Positions 1-7,900 of a stretch of 56,296 bases of DNA are shown here, piece by piece. Under the pieces are notes generated by a model. It saw only the letters and a program-made list of their open reading frames with translations. It made no database searches and was not told where the DNA came from. Source of the stretch: Puniceibacterium antarcticum (GTDB lineage Bacteria > Pseudomonadota > Alphaproteobacteria > Rhodobacterales > Rhodobacteraceae); assembly GCF_002760615.1 (NCBI RefSeq), contig NZ_AWWI01000017.1, positions 1 through 56,296 of the forward strand, given 5' to 3'. The position numbers and the translations under genes were made by a program. Every line of letters begins with the position of its first letter. Position 1 is the stretch's first letter.

Positions 1-61
1 CCTTTCGGTTGGGCCAGAGTCTATCTCAAACTGGATTAGCTGCAGGGGGCAACGTCATCGG
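1..61. mobile_element. possible IS end truncating dctM
   Basis: DctM homology on the minus strand stops near position 62. On the minus strand the sequence beyond it begins TGACGTTGCCCCCTG, which resembles the TG-initiated, C-rich ends of IS3-family elements. Only 61 bases are visible before the window edge, so neither the family nor an insertion event can be proved. Confidence 0.25.
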
Positions 62-403
62 TCATAGCCGATGGCCGTCATCTCGGGCATGGCGACGCGT
101 GCCATGGTAGCGGCAGTAGCCAGCGACGATCCGCAGACCTCGCCGAACAGCGCGCAAGCGGCGACCGTGGCCGAAGCGAGCCCACCGCGCCAATGGCCTA
201 TCAGCGTTGAGCGCCTGATAGATGCTTGCCGACAGACCCGCGCGCGAGGCGAAGGCCCCCATCATCATGAAAAGCGGGATGACCGACAGCGAATAGCTGG
301 ACGAGGTGACGAAGGGCTGGGAGCCGAGCACGAAGCCAAGGCTGAACCAGCCGTTGAGGTAGACACCGCCGACGATTCCGACCGCGCCCATAGCGATGGC
401 CAC
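62..403 (-). pseudogene. dctM: TRAP transporter large permease DctM, N-terminal fragment, frameshifted
   Basis: Reading from 403 downwards the protein starts like a DctM/SiaM large TRAP permease: a glycine-rich membrane segment, then SVIPLFMMMGAFASRAGL, the conserved region around transmembrane helix 2. Near position 215 the frame breaks. In the next frame the family motif continues as GGLASATVAACALFG and then GSSLATAATMARVAMPEM, so one frameshift separates two good DctM segments. Homology ends near 62, leaving about a quarter of the usual 430-residue protein. It lies 73 bp downstream of the dctQ remnant in the same direction, the normal TRAP gene order. The frameshift sits inside the inverted repeat 198-221. 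It cannot make a working transporter. Confidence 0.8.
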
Positions 404-476
404 GGGAACCCGCAGCCCTATAAGTGCCCGAAGCGCGACAAGACCGACAACTCCTGTGTGCTAGGCGGACATGTTC

Positions 477-870
477 TCATATCCTCCGCAGGACGCGGAC
501 TTGGCACAGGATCAGCCAAAGATTCGCGACGGCCGCAAGCGCCATGCCGCCCACCAGTGGAAGCCAGTACCAGTCCATCGGGATGCCGATGGACTGCTGC
601 GGTCGCCGTAGCCGTATTCTCGCAGCATCTGCTGGGCTCCGAACCACGCCGCTCCGGCAAGAAAGCAGAACGCCAGCAGCGCCGCAACAATGGCAAGCCA
701 TGCCTGTGTGCGTTCGGGCATGCGGCTGGCGAAGATGTCGATGGCAACATGCTCCTGAGTAGCAAAACCGTATCCGACGTACGCGAGCGGAGATTGATCC
801 TCTCCCATGAATGAACCCTCAAGGAACGCGTACATGTCTCGCTTGATGTCCGGTGGGATTGGCCGACCAA
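477..870 (-). pseudogene. dctQ: TRAP transporter small permease DctQ fragment, frameshifted
   Basis: The stretch from about 870 to 600 encodes the middle of a DctQ protein (EHVAIDIFASRMPERTQAWL followed by a hydrophobic helix). The C-terminal helix (IGIPMDWYWLPLVGGMALA) is in another frame and stops at 477. The break falls at about 571-600, in the perfect 11-bp inverted repeat 571-596. The N-terminal membrane helix expected upstream is missing, and the GT gene begins there on the opposite strand, so the 5-prime end was lost in a rearrangement. With the dctM fragment it is the ruin of a TRAP transporter whose dctP is not in the window. Confidence 0.75.
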
Positions 871-880
871 TCAGGTCATC

Positions 881-1672
881 ATGCTCCTTCTGAGCCTTGT
901 CACGTTCTGCCCGTTCACGGGCGTCGGCCGCGGCACGCATGAAATACTGCTGGCCAATGACGGCTCCTCTGACGGGACGGCGCGGATCATGGCGCGTTAC
1001 GCCGTGCGCTATCCCACCCGCATCCGCAACATCAGCACCGGCGGCAATCTGGGTGTCTCGGCCAACTATCAGCACTGCTTCCGCGAGGCGGCGGGCAACC
1101 ACATCGCCATCCTGGAGGGTGACGACTATTGGACCGACCCGGACAAAAATGCCCGGCAAGCTGATTTCCTGGCCAGCCAGCCCGAGGCGGGCGCGGTCTT
1201 CTCGCGGATCGAGCTGTTCGACATGGCCAAGAACAGCCGCCGGGTGCAGCAACGTCAGGAAAACCTGCCGTTGCTGCTGGCCGACGAACATTTCGCGCGG
1301 AACCAGCACTTAAACCTGACCGCGAATTTTTCGTCCATAATTTTCCGGCGCAGCCTCCTGCTGGGCTCGCCCTTGTCGATCTATCATCCGCGCCTGAGCG
1401 AGATCGCACTAGCCTTCTATCTCGACAGGATCAGAAAGATCGGGTTTATGGACAAAGTAATGGGCGTGTATCGCCTCAATCCATCCAGCGTTTGGACAGG
1501 AGCAGATCAGATGGGCCAACGGGAGCAAGCAATCGCCACCCGCGCGGGTGCACTGGCTTTCGCGCGTCCGGTCCATCAGGCGGTTGTCCGCCAGAGGATG
1601 CTGGATAAACAGCAGCAGCTTGAGGCCCTGCAGGCGCAGAACCCGCAGACCCTCAAGCGACAGGGTGGATGA
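881..1672 (+). CDS. glycosyltransferase family 2, N-terminally truncated
   Basis: From about position 937 the protein matches GT2 (GT-A fold) transferases: HEILLANDGSSDGTARI is the nucleotide-sugar-binding DGSSDGT segment, GNLGVSANYQHCF follows, and ILEGDDYWTDPDK carries the acidic metal-binding motif. The opening strand of the family (VSVVIPTYN-type) is absent. The first 18 residues are unrelated sequence that overlaps the dctQ remnant antisense, so the gene lost about 40 residues at a junction near 930. The rest is open to the stop, and the C-terminus ends in a short Q-rich coiled segment. It overlaps the downstream sulfotransferase gene by 4 bp (ATGA at 1669-1672), so the two were an operon making or decorating a surface glycan. 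Probably inactive without the nucleotide-binding strand. Confidence 0.7.
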   Translation: MLLLSLVTFCPFTGVGRGTHEILLANDGSSDGTARIMARYAVRYPTRIRNISTGGNLGVSANYQHCFREAAGNHIAILEGDDYWTDPDKNARQADFLASQPEAGAVFSRIELFDMAKNSRRVQQRQENLPLLLADEHFARNQHLNLTANFSSIIFRRSLLLGSPLSIYHPRLSEIALAFYLDRIRKIGFMDKVMGVYRLNPSSVWTGADQMGQREQAIATRAGALAFARPVHQAVVRQRMLDKQQQLEALQAQNPQTLKRQGG

Positions 1673-3051
1673 TGACCGACGCGCCGACCACGAACCGCCC
1701 CGGACGGGTGGCGGTCATCGTCCTGGGAATGCACCGTTCGGGGACATCTTCGTTGGCGGGGATGCTGGACGGGCTGGGCTGTCACGGGCCTGCGACGCCG
1801 ATGCCGAAGACGGACGCGAATGCCGCTGGCTATTTCGAGTCGCTACCGGTGTTCCGGCTGAACGACGCGATCCTGACCGCCCTGAGATCGCGGTGGGACG
1901 ACTGGCGCCCGCTGCGCCCCGACGTGCATCTTTCGCCCCGCCTGGCCGAGTTCCACGATAAGGCCCGCGCCGTGATCGAGGCGGAATATGGCGACGGGTC
2001 GCTGATCTATCTCAAGGACCCGCGCATCAGCATGCTGCTGCCGTTCTGGCGGGGGGTGCTGGATGCTGGAGGCTACCGCTACGTCTATCTGAACATCCAT
2101 CGCAGCCCCTCCGAAATCGCGGCATCGTTGCAGCGGCGTGACGAGATCGACCCCGGCCTGTCGCTGCTGACCTGGCTGTCGCAAGTGCTGCAGGCCGAGC
2201 GTCACAGCCGCGGACAGGTCCGGCACTTCACCTCCTACGAGGCGCTGCTGCGCGATCCTGCCGCCGTGGCCATGGCGGCCGAGACGGCTTTCGGCTTTCC
2301 CTGGCCGCGACCGGCCGAGGACGGGGCAAGTCGCGTGAACCGCGCGCTGCGCCATCACGACGACGGCGTGCGCGCGGTGCTGGAGGATGCCCGAGTACCC
2401 GGCCTGATCCGCCAGACGCTGGAGATCCTGGAGCGGTGGGCTGCCCAAGGCGAACAGGCCGCGGACCACGCCCAGCTGGATGACATCGCCGCCGCCTTTG
2501 ACGAGGCCGAGGGGCTTTTCGCGGGGGCCATGCAGGCCCTGCGGAGCCGCTCCGCGCAGCTGGCCCCGACCCGCGCCCGCGAAGAGGCGCTCAAGACCGA
2601 GAAGGCGGCGCTTGAGGCGCACCTGACCCAAGCGACCAAGGATAAAGCGATGCTGGACGAGCACCTGACGCAGATTACCCAGGCCAGAGACGAGGCCCTG
2701 CGCGACTGCAACACCGCCCGCGAGGCACAGGCCGAGGCCGAGGCTCATCAGGCCCGCCAGCAGCAGGAGCTGGACATGCTCACCGACCGCCTGACCCAGA
2801 TCACCCGGGCCCGCGATGAAGCCCTGCGCGACCGCGACACCGCTTTGGCCACGATCCGTCGTGAAACGATCGCGGTGACGAACCGCGCCGCCGCCACCGA
2901 GGCCGCGCGCCAGCAACTGGAGCAGTCGCGCAAGGAGGCCGAAGCTCTAAGTGGTCAGCTGGAAACACAACGACAGGAGTTCCTGTCCAGCACGTCTTGG
3001 CGTGTCAGCGCCCCGGTCCGCGCCCTGGGCCGCCTGATCCGACGGCGCTGA
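1669..3051 (+). CDS. sulfotransferase-family protein with C-terminal coiled coil
   Basis: This 460-residue protein has the sulfotransferase P-loop (5-prime phosphosulfate motif) as GMHRSGTSSLAG at residues 20-31. KDPRI follows at 116-120, and a 3-prime phosphate-binding region HRSPSEIAASL lies at 144-154, which fits PAPS-dependent sulfation of a glycan. Residues about 280-435 are rich in A, E, Q, R and L in heptads (repeated ALRDRDTA-like runs), a predicted long coiled coil. The tail SSTSWRVSAPVRALGRLIRRR is the kind found at the ends of many roseobacter glycan enzymes. The start ATG overlaps the stop of the GT2 gene, so translation is coupled. The gene is high G+C and intact. The acceptor sugar cannot be deduced. 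Confidence 0.85.
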   Translation: MMTDAPTTNRPGRVAVIVLGMHRSGTSSLAGMLDGLGCHGPATPMPKTDANAAGYFESLPVFRLNDAILTALRSRWDDWRPLRPDVHLSPRLAEFHDKARAVIEAEYGDGSLIYLKDPRISMLLPFWRGVLDAGGYRYVYLNIHRSPSEIAASLQRRDEIDPGLSLLTWLSQVLQAERHSRGQVRHFTSYEALLRDPAAVAMAAETAFGFPWPRPAEDGASRVNRALRHHDDGVRAVLEDARVPGLIRQTLEILERWAAQGEQAADHAQLDDIAAAFDEAEGLFAGAMQALRSRSAQLAPTRAREEALKTEKAALEAHLTQATKDKAMLDEHLTQITQARDEALRDCNTAREAQAEAEAHQARQQQELDMLTDRLTQITRARDEALRDRDTALATIRRETIAVTNRAAATEAARQQLEQSRKEAEALSGQLETQRQEFLSSTSWRVSAPVRALGRLIRRR

Positions 3052-3186
3052 TCAGCGCACCCGTCAGGCCGCATCCCGTCCTTGGGAGGGTGCATGTTTA
3101 TCGTCCACATCCAAGACGACCGGCGGCCCACGGGCCTCCCCAAAGGAATGATCCTAACCGGGATTCCGACCGCCATCGGTGATGCC

Positions 3187-3345
3187 TGAACTATCCCCAA
3201 AAATTCAGACACTGACATAAGCTACGATTTGCAGTCTGCTGATCTTCAACGAGCAGTGGATCAGAGATGTCTAAACGCAAGCAGTATGCGCCCGAGTTCA
3301 AGACGAAGTCGCGCTGGAAGTCCTGAAAGGCGAAGAAACGGCAGG
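3187..3345 (+). mobile_element. IS3-family left end and orfA fragment
   Basis: At 3187 a TGAACTATCCCCAAAAATTC terminus typical of IS3 elements begins. At 3267 an ATG opens MSKRKQYAPEFK, the start of IS3 OrfA. One base is missing shortly after, but VALEVLKGEET continues in the next frame. Homology stops at 3345, where IS256-like sequence on the other strand begins. A matching orfB piece lies at 3560-3671, so this IS3 copy was cut by other insertions or deletions. Confidence 0.75.
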
Positions 3346-3425
3346 CCGCGATGATAGGCTCTGGGAAGCCCTTCAGGCCATCCACGACCGCGATCAGGAA
3401 GTCCTGGACGCCCCGCGATTGACGG
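3346..3425 (-). pseudogene. IS256-family (mutator) transposase fragment
   Basis: Read on the minus strand this short piece encodes RGVQDFLIAVVDGLKGFPEP, the conserved segment of IS256-type transposases that contains the VDGLKGFP signature. Only about 27 residues remain. It lies between IS3 sequence and a fragment of a ribbon-helix-helix-like protein, part of a composite scar. Confidence 0.7.
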
Positions 3426-3550
3426 GCCTTACTTCGGTCGCGCCACGTCCGTCTCCAGCAGCATCCGGACATAGCGGGTGTAGGGCACAGCCGCTGGCTT
3501 TTGCCTTGGCCTTCACCGCGTCCAGGAGGGCCACGGGCGGACCCTTCCAA
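3424..3550 (-). pseudogene. C-terminal fragment of a ribbon-helix-helix (CopG/BrnA-like) antitoxin
   Basis: On the minus strand the reading AVKAKAKAS, followed after a one-base shift by AVPYTRYVRMLLETDVARPK and a stop, matches the C-terminal helix of small CopG/BrnA-like DNA-binding antitoxins. In that family a (V/I)PYTxL/YVRMxL core follows a basic helix. Only about 35 residues survive and no toxin gene is adjacent. The assignment rests on this short motif and is tentative. Confidence 0.35.
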
Positions 3551-3559
3551 AGCCTCGGC

Positions 3560-3671
3560 CCGGCATCAGCGCGATGCGGAACTTCGCCCTGGAATCAAAC
3601 GGGTCGGGGAAGAGACCTATCAGGTCTATGGTGTCCGCAAGGCATGGCACCAGTTGAAACGCGAGGGTTCC
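3560..3671 (+). pseudogene. IS3-family orfB (transposase) N-terminal fragment
   Basis: The segment encodes RHQRDAELRPGIKRVGEE followed by YQVYGVRKAWHQLKREG, the start of the IS3 OrfB HTH_21 domain that normally precedes the integrase core. It presumably belongs to the same element as the orfA piece at 3187-3345. It ends abruptly where IS66 transposase sequence begins at about 3672. Confidence 0.7.
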
Positions 3672-3976
3672 GGATCTTCCTTGAGGATGGCCATGTCGAC
3701 TCCAACCTGGTCGAGAACGCCATCCGCAGCCCGGCCATGAACCGCCGCAACGCGCTTTTTGCCGGTCACGATGAGGTTGGCCGTCCCTGGGCGCGCTTAG
3801 CAAGCCTGATCGGATCCTGCAAGATGAACGGCTTCGAACCCTATGCCTACCTGCGTGATCTCTTCACCAAACTCACCAACGGCCATCTCGACAAGGACAT
3901 CGATGCGCTGATGCCATGGGCCTACGCTGTCGCCCCCCATTCCCTCACAATGAGCTCATCCGGGAGTCCCCAGTGA
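3672..3976 (+). pseudogene. IS66-family transposase (TnpC), C-terminal fragment
   Basis: The reading FLEDGHVDSNLVENAIRS, then NRRNALFAGHDEVG, then LIGSCKMNGFEPYAYLRDL and DALMPWAYA is the C-terminal third of IS66 TnpC. It includes the conserved vENaIRP/NRKNaLFAG block and the terminal lLPWay motif. The rest of TnpC and the accessory genes tnpA and tnpB are absent. It is fused in frame to non-IS66 sequence upstream. The stop at 3974-3976 lies inside the inverted repeat 3946-3986. Confidence 0.8.
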
Positions 3977-3986
3977 GCTCATTGTG
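3946..3986. repeat. perfect 13-bp inverted repeat at the end of the IS66 remnant
   Basis: CACAATGAGCTCA at 3946-3958 is repeated in inverted form (TGAGCTCATTGTG) at 3974-3986 with a 15-base loop, and it is followed at once by a second palindrome GTGAGCGCTCAC (3985-3996). No T-run follows, so a terminator is not obvious. It could be the end structure of the IS66 element or an inserted hairpin. Confidence 0.6.
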
Positions 3987-4180
3987 AGCGCTCACGAAGG
4001 CGAAAACGTCAGCCGGACGCACGGTCGCCCCCAACCGCAAGTGAAGACTCAATGGGCCGGAACCGGCGCATACAATATATCCAAGCTTGTAGCCCTTAAC
4101 CTACCGCCTGTTTTAGTTGGCTTATTAGGCCGTTATTTATAGCCTGACAAGGAACAGGCAACTCACAACTGCGGCAAAAC

Positions 4181-4531
4181 ATGACCCACAACACCCTCAG
4201 AGCCGCCCGACCTGGGCTTAACTGGACGCAGGCACAGCTTGCCGCAGAGACTGGCGTTCACGCCACGAGCGTTGCTTATTGGGAGCGCACAGCGGGCCAG
4301 ATAATCCACCCCGAGGGGCAGGTAATGCCTAAAGTCTTGGACGCCTTTGCCCGCCATGGCGTGGTGATGGAGGGCGCCCGGATCACCTTCACAGATGCCC
4401 CCGCGCAATTACCGTCTACATCGCAGAAACTGCGCCACGACACCGGGCAAATCGCCCTCTGGAAACGCCGCTGCGACGCACAAGCCGGGATCATCGGTCT
4501 GCAACGGACGGAAGCTCCAAAGCCGTGCTGA
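4181..4531 (+). CDS. small XRE-type helix-turn-helix protein
   Basis: The 116-residue protein has one N-terminal HTH of the Cro/CI (XRE) kind at about residues 5-60: LRAARPGLNWTQAQLAAETG, then HATSVAYWER, which fits the pattern of helices 2 and 3 (WTQxxLAxxxG...SVxxWE). A region like those of orphan phage-type regulators follows (VLDAFARHGVVMEGARITF). The C-terminal 50 residues are not recognised. It stands alone between IS debris and a sulfotransferase gene on the other strand, so its target is unknown. An AT-rich stretch at 4115-4145 upstream could hold its promoter. Confidence 0.6.
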   Translation: MTHNTLRAARPGLNWTQAQLAAETGVHATSVAYWERTAGQIIHPEGQVMPKVLDAFARHGVVMEGARITFTDAPAQLPSTSQKLRHDTGQIALWKRRCDAQAGIIGLQRTEAPKPC

Positions 4532-4854
4532 TACAGAGGGACGCATCAATGATTTACTGACTCAGGAAGTTAACGATGGCGCTAACCACATCACGGCTGC
4601 AGCAAAAAGGCAGACGAAAGATAGGAAGGCATGCCGCATGTCCTCCCAGATCGACAGTGCGATCGCCACGACTGCGGCCCGCGCCAGATCGGCGTAACGG
4701 ATGGAATCGGTGAACAACAATTCAGCTTCGCCGAGATGGATTGAGATCGGCAGCAGGTCGTCGAGCCGCGCACAGAGCGGTGACGCCTTAAGGTCCACCG
4801 CTTCCTAGGCCTGAAGATGCGTGACGGCGACGGCCTGAAGCACGCAGCCATCCG
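4532..4854. other. 323-bp stretch without a recognised gene
   Basis: A 78-codon open frame on the minus strand (4562-4798) encodes a partly hydrophobic peptide (LARAAVVAIALSIWEDMRHA) that I do not recognise. It has no clear ribosome binding site. It may be the scar of a deleted gene, and I see no RNA gene or IS end here. Confidence 0.4.
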
Positions 4855-5493
4855 TCATCCGGGCAGATCGGGATAGTTAAAGAGGAAAAAGTCAGCGGAG
4901 AAGGTCTTTTGCATCAAACTGACGGCTTCAACCGAATATTGATCTTCATCGCGATTTTCCGACTTGTTCTCAACCGGAAGATCGACGGCATCCCCGAAAA
5001 GCTCGGTTGTCAGGCGCGCAAAATCTTCAGTCAGTGCCTCGAAACGCAAGATACGACTTACCACTAGTCTCCCATCATGATCGACTATTCGGCCGCACAT
5101 AGTCGAAGGTCGATTCAAACAGGCCCAAATGGCGTAGTCAGAGAACGGACCATCCAACGGGGCCGGGTGCGGCCGCTTAAATGCTCGTCGAGCATAGTGG
5201 TATCGGCTCCGCATCCTGTTCCAGGGATTGCGCACCACACCGAACGAAACCAAGCGGCTGAATTCTGCTTCACCCAATCCAGTGCGCGCATCAATAGCAC
5301 GGGCATGGCCTACAGTGTGGACAATTTCGGCACTACGGTTGTTTTCACTCTGCATAGCTGCTGCGATTGACGGCATCCGGTCAAAAGGTACGGACCCCGT
5401 TTTTTCTTTGAGGGTTTTAGCGATGCTAGTACCGCCGCATTTGGGGACATGGATAAAAAGAAATGCATGTTCCTTGTTGTATAGACCGGTCAT
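4855..5493 (-). CDS. sulfotransferase family 2 protein
   Basis: The 212-residue protein carries the PAPS-binding 5-prime motif FIHVPKCGGTSIAKTL at residues 13-28, the form used by the carbohydrate sulfotransferase family 2, and the 3-prime phosphate motif GVVRNPWNRMRSRYHYAR at 85-102. Length and motif spacing fit a compact bacterial member. It is likely cytoplasmic and transfers sulfate to a sugar of a surface polysaccharide. The gene is alone on the minus strand, flanked by IS debris. A perfect 20-bp palindrome lies about 200 bp upstream of its start (5696-5715). Confidence 0.85.
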   Translation of the reverse strand: MTGLYNKEHAFLFIHVPKCGGTSIAKTLKEKTGSVPFDRMPSIAAAMQSENNRSAEIVHTVGHARAIDARTGLGEAEFSRLVSFGVVRNPWNRMRSRYHYARRAFKRPHPAPLDGPFSDYAIWACLNRPSTMCGRIVDHDGRLVVSRILRFEALTEDFARLTTELFGDAVDLPVENKSENRDEDQYSVEAVSLMQKTFSADFFLFNYPDLPG

Positions 5494-5695
5494 CCATTTT
5501 CCTCATCCTAGGCTCTACACTTGAAACGCCTTTCGGAAGTGTAATCACGCCCAAAGCGAATTTTAAAGCCATTTATTGCCTGTGGTTTCTGTGGGTGCTG
5601 GAACATAATCCACCGTAAGCGGCCGTTCGTTGATTGCGCAATTTGACACAGCCGAAGGATGCCCGAGTCTTTTCATTTTAACTTGGTAGAGGCGT

Positions 5696-5715
5696 GCTGC
5701 AATGTACATTGCAGC
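5696..5715. promoter_or_regulatory. perfect 20-bp palindrome, operator-like
   Basis: GCTGCAATGTACATTGCAGC reads the same on both strands with no mismatch. It lies in the 274-bp AT-rich spacer between the sulfotransferase start (5493, minus) and the IS1380 left end at 5768. Length and symmetry fit a dimeric-regulator site, but no regulator can be assigned. Confidence 0.45.
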
Positions 5716-6458
5716 TAACTTATGGGCATAATCGTGAGAAAATAAAAAATGAGACTATCCTTTCTAATCCCGGATTATTCATCCAAATCGTTTCGTGAAG
5801 GTTGCGTGCGCCTGCAAGCGGCGTATAATCAAGCTGTCGAAACAAAATCCGCAGCAGCCACGGATCCACGCATGGGTAGAAACGCTACGACCGGTCGCGA
5901 CCGGATTCAGCCGTTCTCTGACCGTTGAGGCGCACTCAGAGCGTTTAACCGGCGACCCCGGCGCGGTGCTGATTCTGTAGGTGCTCGATGCGACCGGTAT
6001 CGTGCCGTGGATGGCGGCGCAGATGAAGGACGATCGCCGCTAGGGCGACGTCGTCCACGACCTGCCGTCTTTGCTGCGGACCATGTTGCTTTTGGTGGCG
6101 CAGGGCTGGCGAGACCACGACGATGCAGACGCCCTGCGCGACGATCCCGCGATGCGCCTCTCGATCAGTTCCTCGGCCGGGCTGACGCCGCTGACGGAAG
6201 AGGTCGGGCTGGCGTCGCAGCCGACGCTGTCGCGCTTTACGGAGATGCTGGCGCGACCGGAGAACCTGAAGGTGCTGCGTGAGGCGGCGCTCGAACTTGT
6301 CGGGCGCAACCTGCGCGCTGAAAACGGTGGCGCGCGGCGCACCCGCATTACGTTGGACGTGGACAGTTTGCCGGTCGAAGTCCACGGCCACCGGCCGAAG
6401 GCGGAGTGAAACGGCCGCTACAGGGCACGGATCTATCATCCGCTCATCACGTCCATCG

Positions 6459-6485
6459 CGTCACGCCAGAGGCGTGCTTTCGGCA
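6459..6485 (+). repeat. short hairpin insertion CACGCC-AGA-GGCGTG in IS1380 copy 1
   Basis: A perfect 6-bp stem with a 3-base loop lies inside the transposase between YHPLITSI and TTGDMLDARL, where other IS1380 transposases, as I recall them, have no such segment. The same unit, inverted, forms half of the insertion at 6654-6701, and both recur in copy 2 (11895-11921, 12221-12268). Confidence 0.5.
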
Positions 6486-6541
6486 CGACAATCGGCGACA
6501 TGCTCGACGCCCGTCTGCGCCCGGGCAATGTCAGTACCGCG

Positions 6542-6582
6542 CCCTCTCGGCAGATTGCTTCGCAATCGCCTGCCGGGCAATG
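6542..6582 (+). repeat. 41-bp hairpin insertion (REP-like element), copy A
   Basis: The outer arms CTCTCGGCAG and CTGCCGGGCAATG enclose an inner stem ATTGC-TTC-GCAAT. It sits between the codons for NVST(A) and DGALDVILD of the IS1380 transposase and shifts the frame. Other copies are at 7632-7672, 11978-12018 and 33202-33244. Confidence 0.7.
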
Positions 6583-6653
6583 GATGGCGCATTGGACGTG
6601 ATCCTCGACGTCGTCGATCGCGCCGAAGCCAGCCTGTGCAAGATCACCATCGA

Positions 6654-6701
6654 CCGCCCCGGAGGGGCTCCTTCATTGCAAGGCACGCCTCTGGCGTGAC
6701 G
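6654..6701 (+). repeat. double-hairpin insertion in IS1380 copy 1
   Basis: Two hairpins in tandem, GCCCC-GGA-GGGGC and CACGCC-TCT-GGCGTG, are joined by CTTCATTGCAAGG-type sequence. They interrupt the transposase just before the TEPRLWTHDLEHQAS segment. The second hairpin is the inverse of the short insertion at 6459-6485. The paired-hairpin layout resembles BIME/REP units. Confidence 0.5.
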
Positions 6702-7631
6702 ACGGCGTCTGACCGAACCCCGGCTGTGGACCCATGATCTGGAACATCAGGCCAGCACCTGGGATGAGCCTCGCCGCGTCGTGCTCTTGGTCAAAGAGCG
6801 GCCCGACGACCTGTTGCTCGACCGGTTCTTCCTCGTCACCTAGATCTCGCATTTCCAGATGAACGGGCAGGCCCTGCCGGAGCATTACCGCCAGCGCGGC
6901 AAGGCCGAGGGGCACATGGGCGAGTTGAGGGACGTGCTGGCGCCCACGCTGTCCTCGACCAACCGGCCGAAGACCCACCTGCGCGGCAAAAAGCCAAAGA
7001 CGGCGGCGTCCGCTGTCGATGCCTTTGCCTGCAACGAGGTGCGGCTGCTGATCGCTATGCTGGCATACCAGGCCATGCATGTGGCCCGCCGCGCCATGGC
7101 GCACGCGACCGGCTCGCCGTGGAGCCTGAGCGCCTCGACCTGTTCCAGGGCCTCGGCCAGGGTGTGACCGTCGTATGGGTTACCTAGCATGGCGCGCATG
7201 CCGACGACGAAGCATTCGTCGATCGTGGTGGCGAGGCTGACCTTGCAGCCGAACTCGTAGCGCACCCGCGCCTTCCCCTTTGAGATACAGTCGACGTCGG
7301 GCTCGTGCAGGGCGTAGATCTTGCCCTTTCCCTTCGGAGCCTGGTGCAGCAGCTTCGACACGCGCGCCAGAATATCGGCCACGCCGTCGCGCATTGCACC
7401 CGCTGGGATGTTGTCCAGCCGCCGACGGATATCGCGCATGACGCGACCCGTGTATCCGCGCAACGTTCTCAGTGCCTTGCGCATCCGCTTGTATTGGCGC
7501 GCGTGGGCATACCGGCCGATCTGCATCGCCAGCCGCGGCGCCTTGCGCGCATAGGTCTGGCGCAGGTCGAGGCCAAGCTCCTTCGCAAGCGCGACCAACT
7601 TCACCCGTGCCTTTTCGTAGAGCCGAGCGTC

Positions 7632-7672
7632 CATTGCCCGGCAGGCGCATCCGCAGGATGCTGCCGGGAGGG
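7632..7672 (-). repeat. 41-bp hairpin insertion (REP-like element), copy C, in the IS5 transposase
   Basis: Read on the minus strand, the outer arms CTCCCGGCAG and CTGCCGGGCAATG are almost the same as in the IS1380 copies, but the inner stem is CATCC-TGC-GGATG in place of ATTGC-TTC-GCAAT. Pairing is kept while the bases change. It splits the IS5 motif KNIAY(S)T from DARLYEKA and has the same 41-bp length as copies A and B. Confidence 0.75.
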
Positions 7673-7877
7673 GGTTGAATACGCGATATTCTTTTCCATC
7701 ACGGTGGTGTCGACGGAGACCCGCGCAATGCTGTCGTCGTCGATGATACCGCCAGACCGGCCCGCTTGAATCGTCTTGGTCAGCAGCCACTCCGCGCCCT
7801 CTTCGCCGATACGATCGCGCCAACGGCTTAGTGATGACGTATGTATCGGCGGGGTGTGCTGGAGTGAGGAGGATCAG

Positions 7878-7900
7878 AAAACAGCGTGGGGCGCTGTTTT
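7878..7900. repeat. hairpin insertion AAAACAGCG/CGCTGTTTT in the IS5 transposase
   Basis: A perfect 9-bp stem with a 5-base loop sits exactly where the IS5 transposase frame is lost, after GETF. About 45 bp around it do not belong to the transposase reading. It is unrelated in sequence to the 41-bp family. Confidence 0.55.

Larger units (their letters stand above)
5768..7122 (+). mobile_element. IS1380-family element, copy 1 (right end lost)
   Basis: The left end TCCCGGATTATTCATCC at 5768-5784 matches the left ends at 11233 and 18630, and matches inverted the right end of copy 2 at 13059-13074. The body is closely similar to copy 2 up to about 7122. There it is cut by IS5 sequence on the other strand, so about 400 bp of the right part are gone. 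The region about 6640-6655 also has an internal deletion relative to copy 2. It contains three hairpin insertions (6459-6485, 6542-6582, 6654-6701). Confidence 0.8.
5877..7122 (+). pseudogene. IS1380-family transposase, degenerate
   Basis: Family sequence is spread over several frames: HDDADALRDDPAMRLSISSS, then LASQPTLSRFTEMLARPEN and TRITLDVDSLPVEVHGH (DDE domain, D residues of the first catalytic block), then ILDVVDRAEASLC, and FQMNGQALPEHYRQRGKAEG with the conserved YrqRGkaEghmGElk block holding the catalytic E. A TAG stop at about 6042 (after MKDDRR) is shared with copy 2. Others are private to this copy, such as TAG at 6841. The frame also switches at the 41-bp hairpin insertion 6542-6582. 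It is not functional. Confidence 0.8.

Noticed and set aside
1843-2916. Long minus-strand open frame of 357 codons
   Set aside because: It is antisense to the sulfotransferase gene 1669-3051, has no family motifs, and follows from the high third-position G+C of the real gene.
4562-4798. 78-codon minus-strand gene
   Set aside because: No ribosome binding site, no recognised domain, and position inside debris. Listed only as part of a gene-free stretch.
6542-6582. Transcription terminator
   Set aside because: The hairpin has no T-run, lies inside a transposase gene, and occurs at other sites with a conserved outer arm, which fits an inserted element better.
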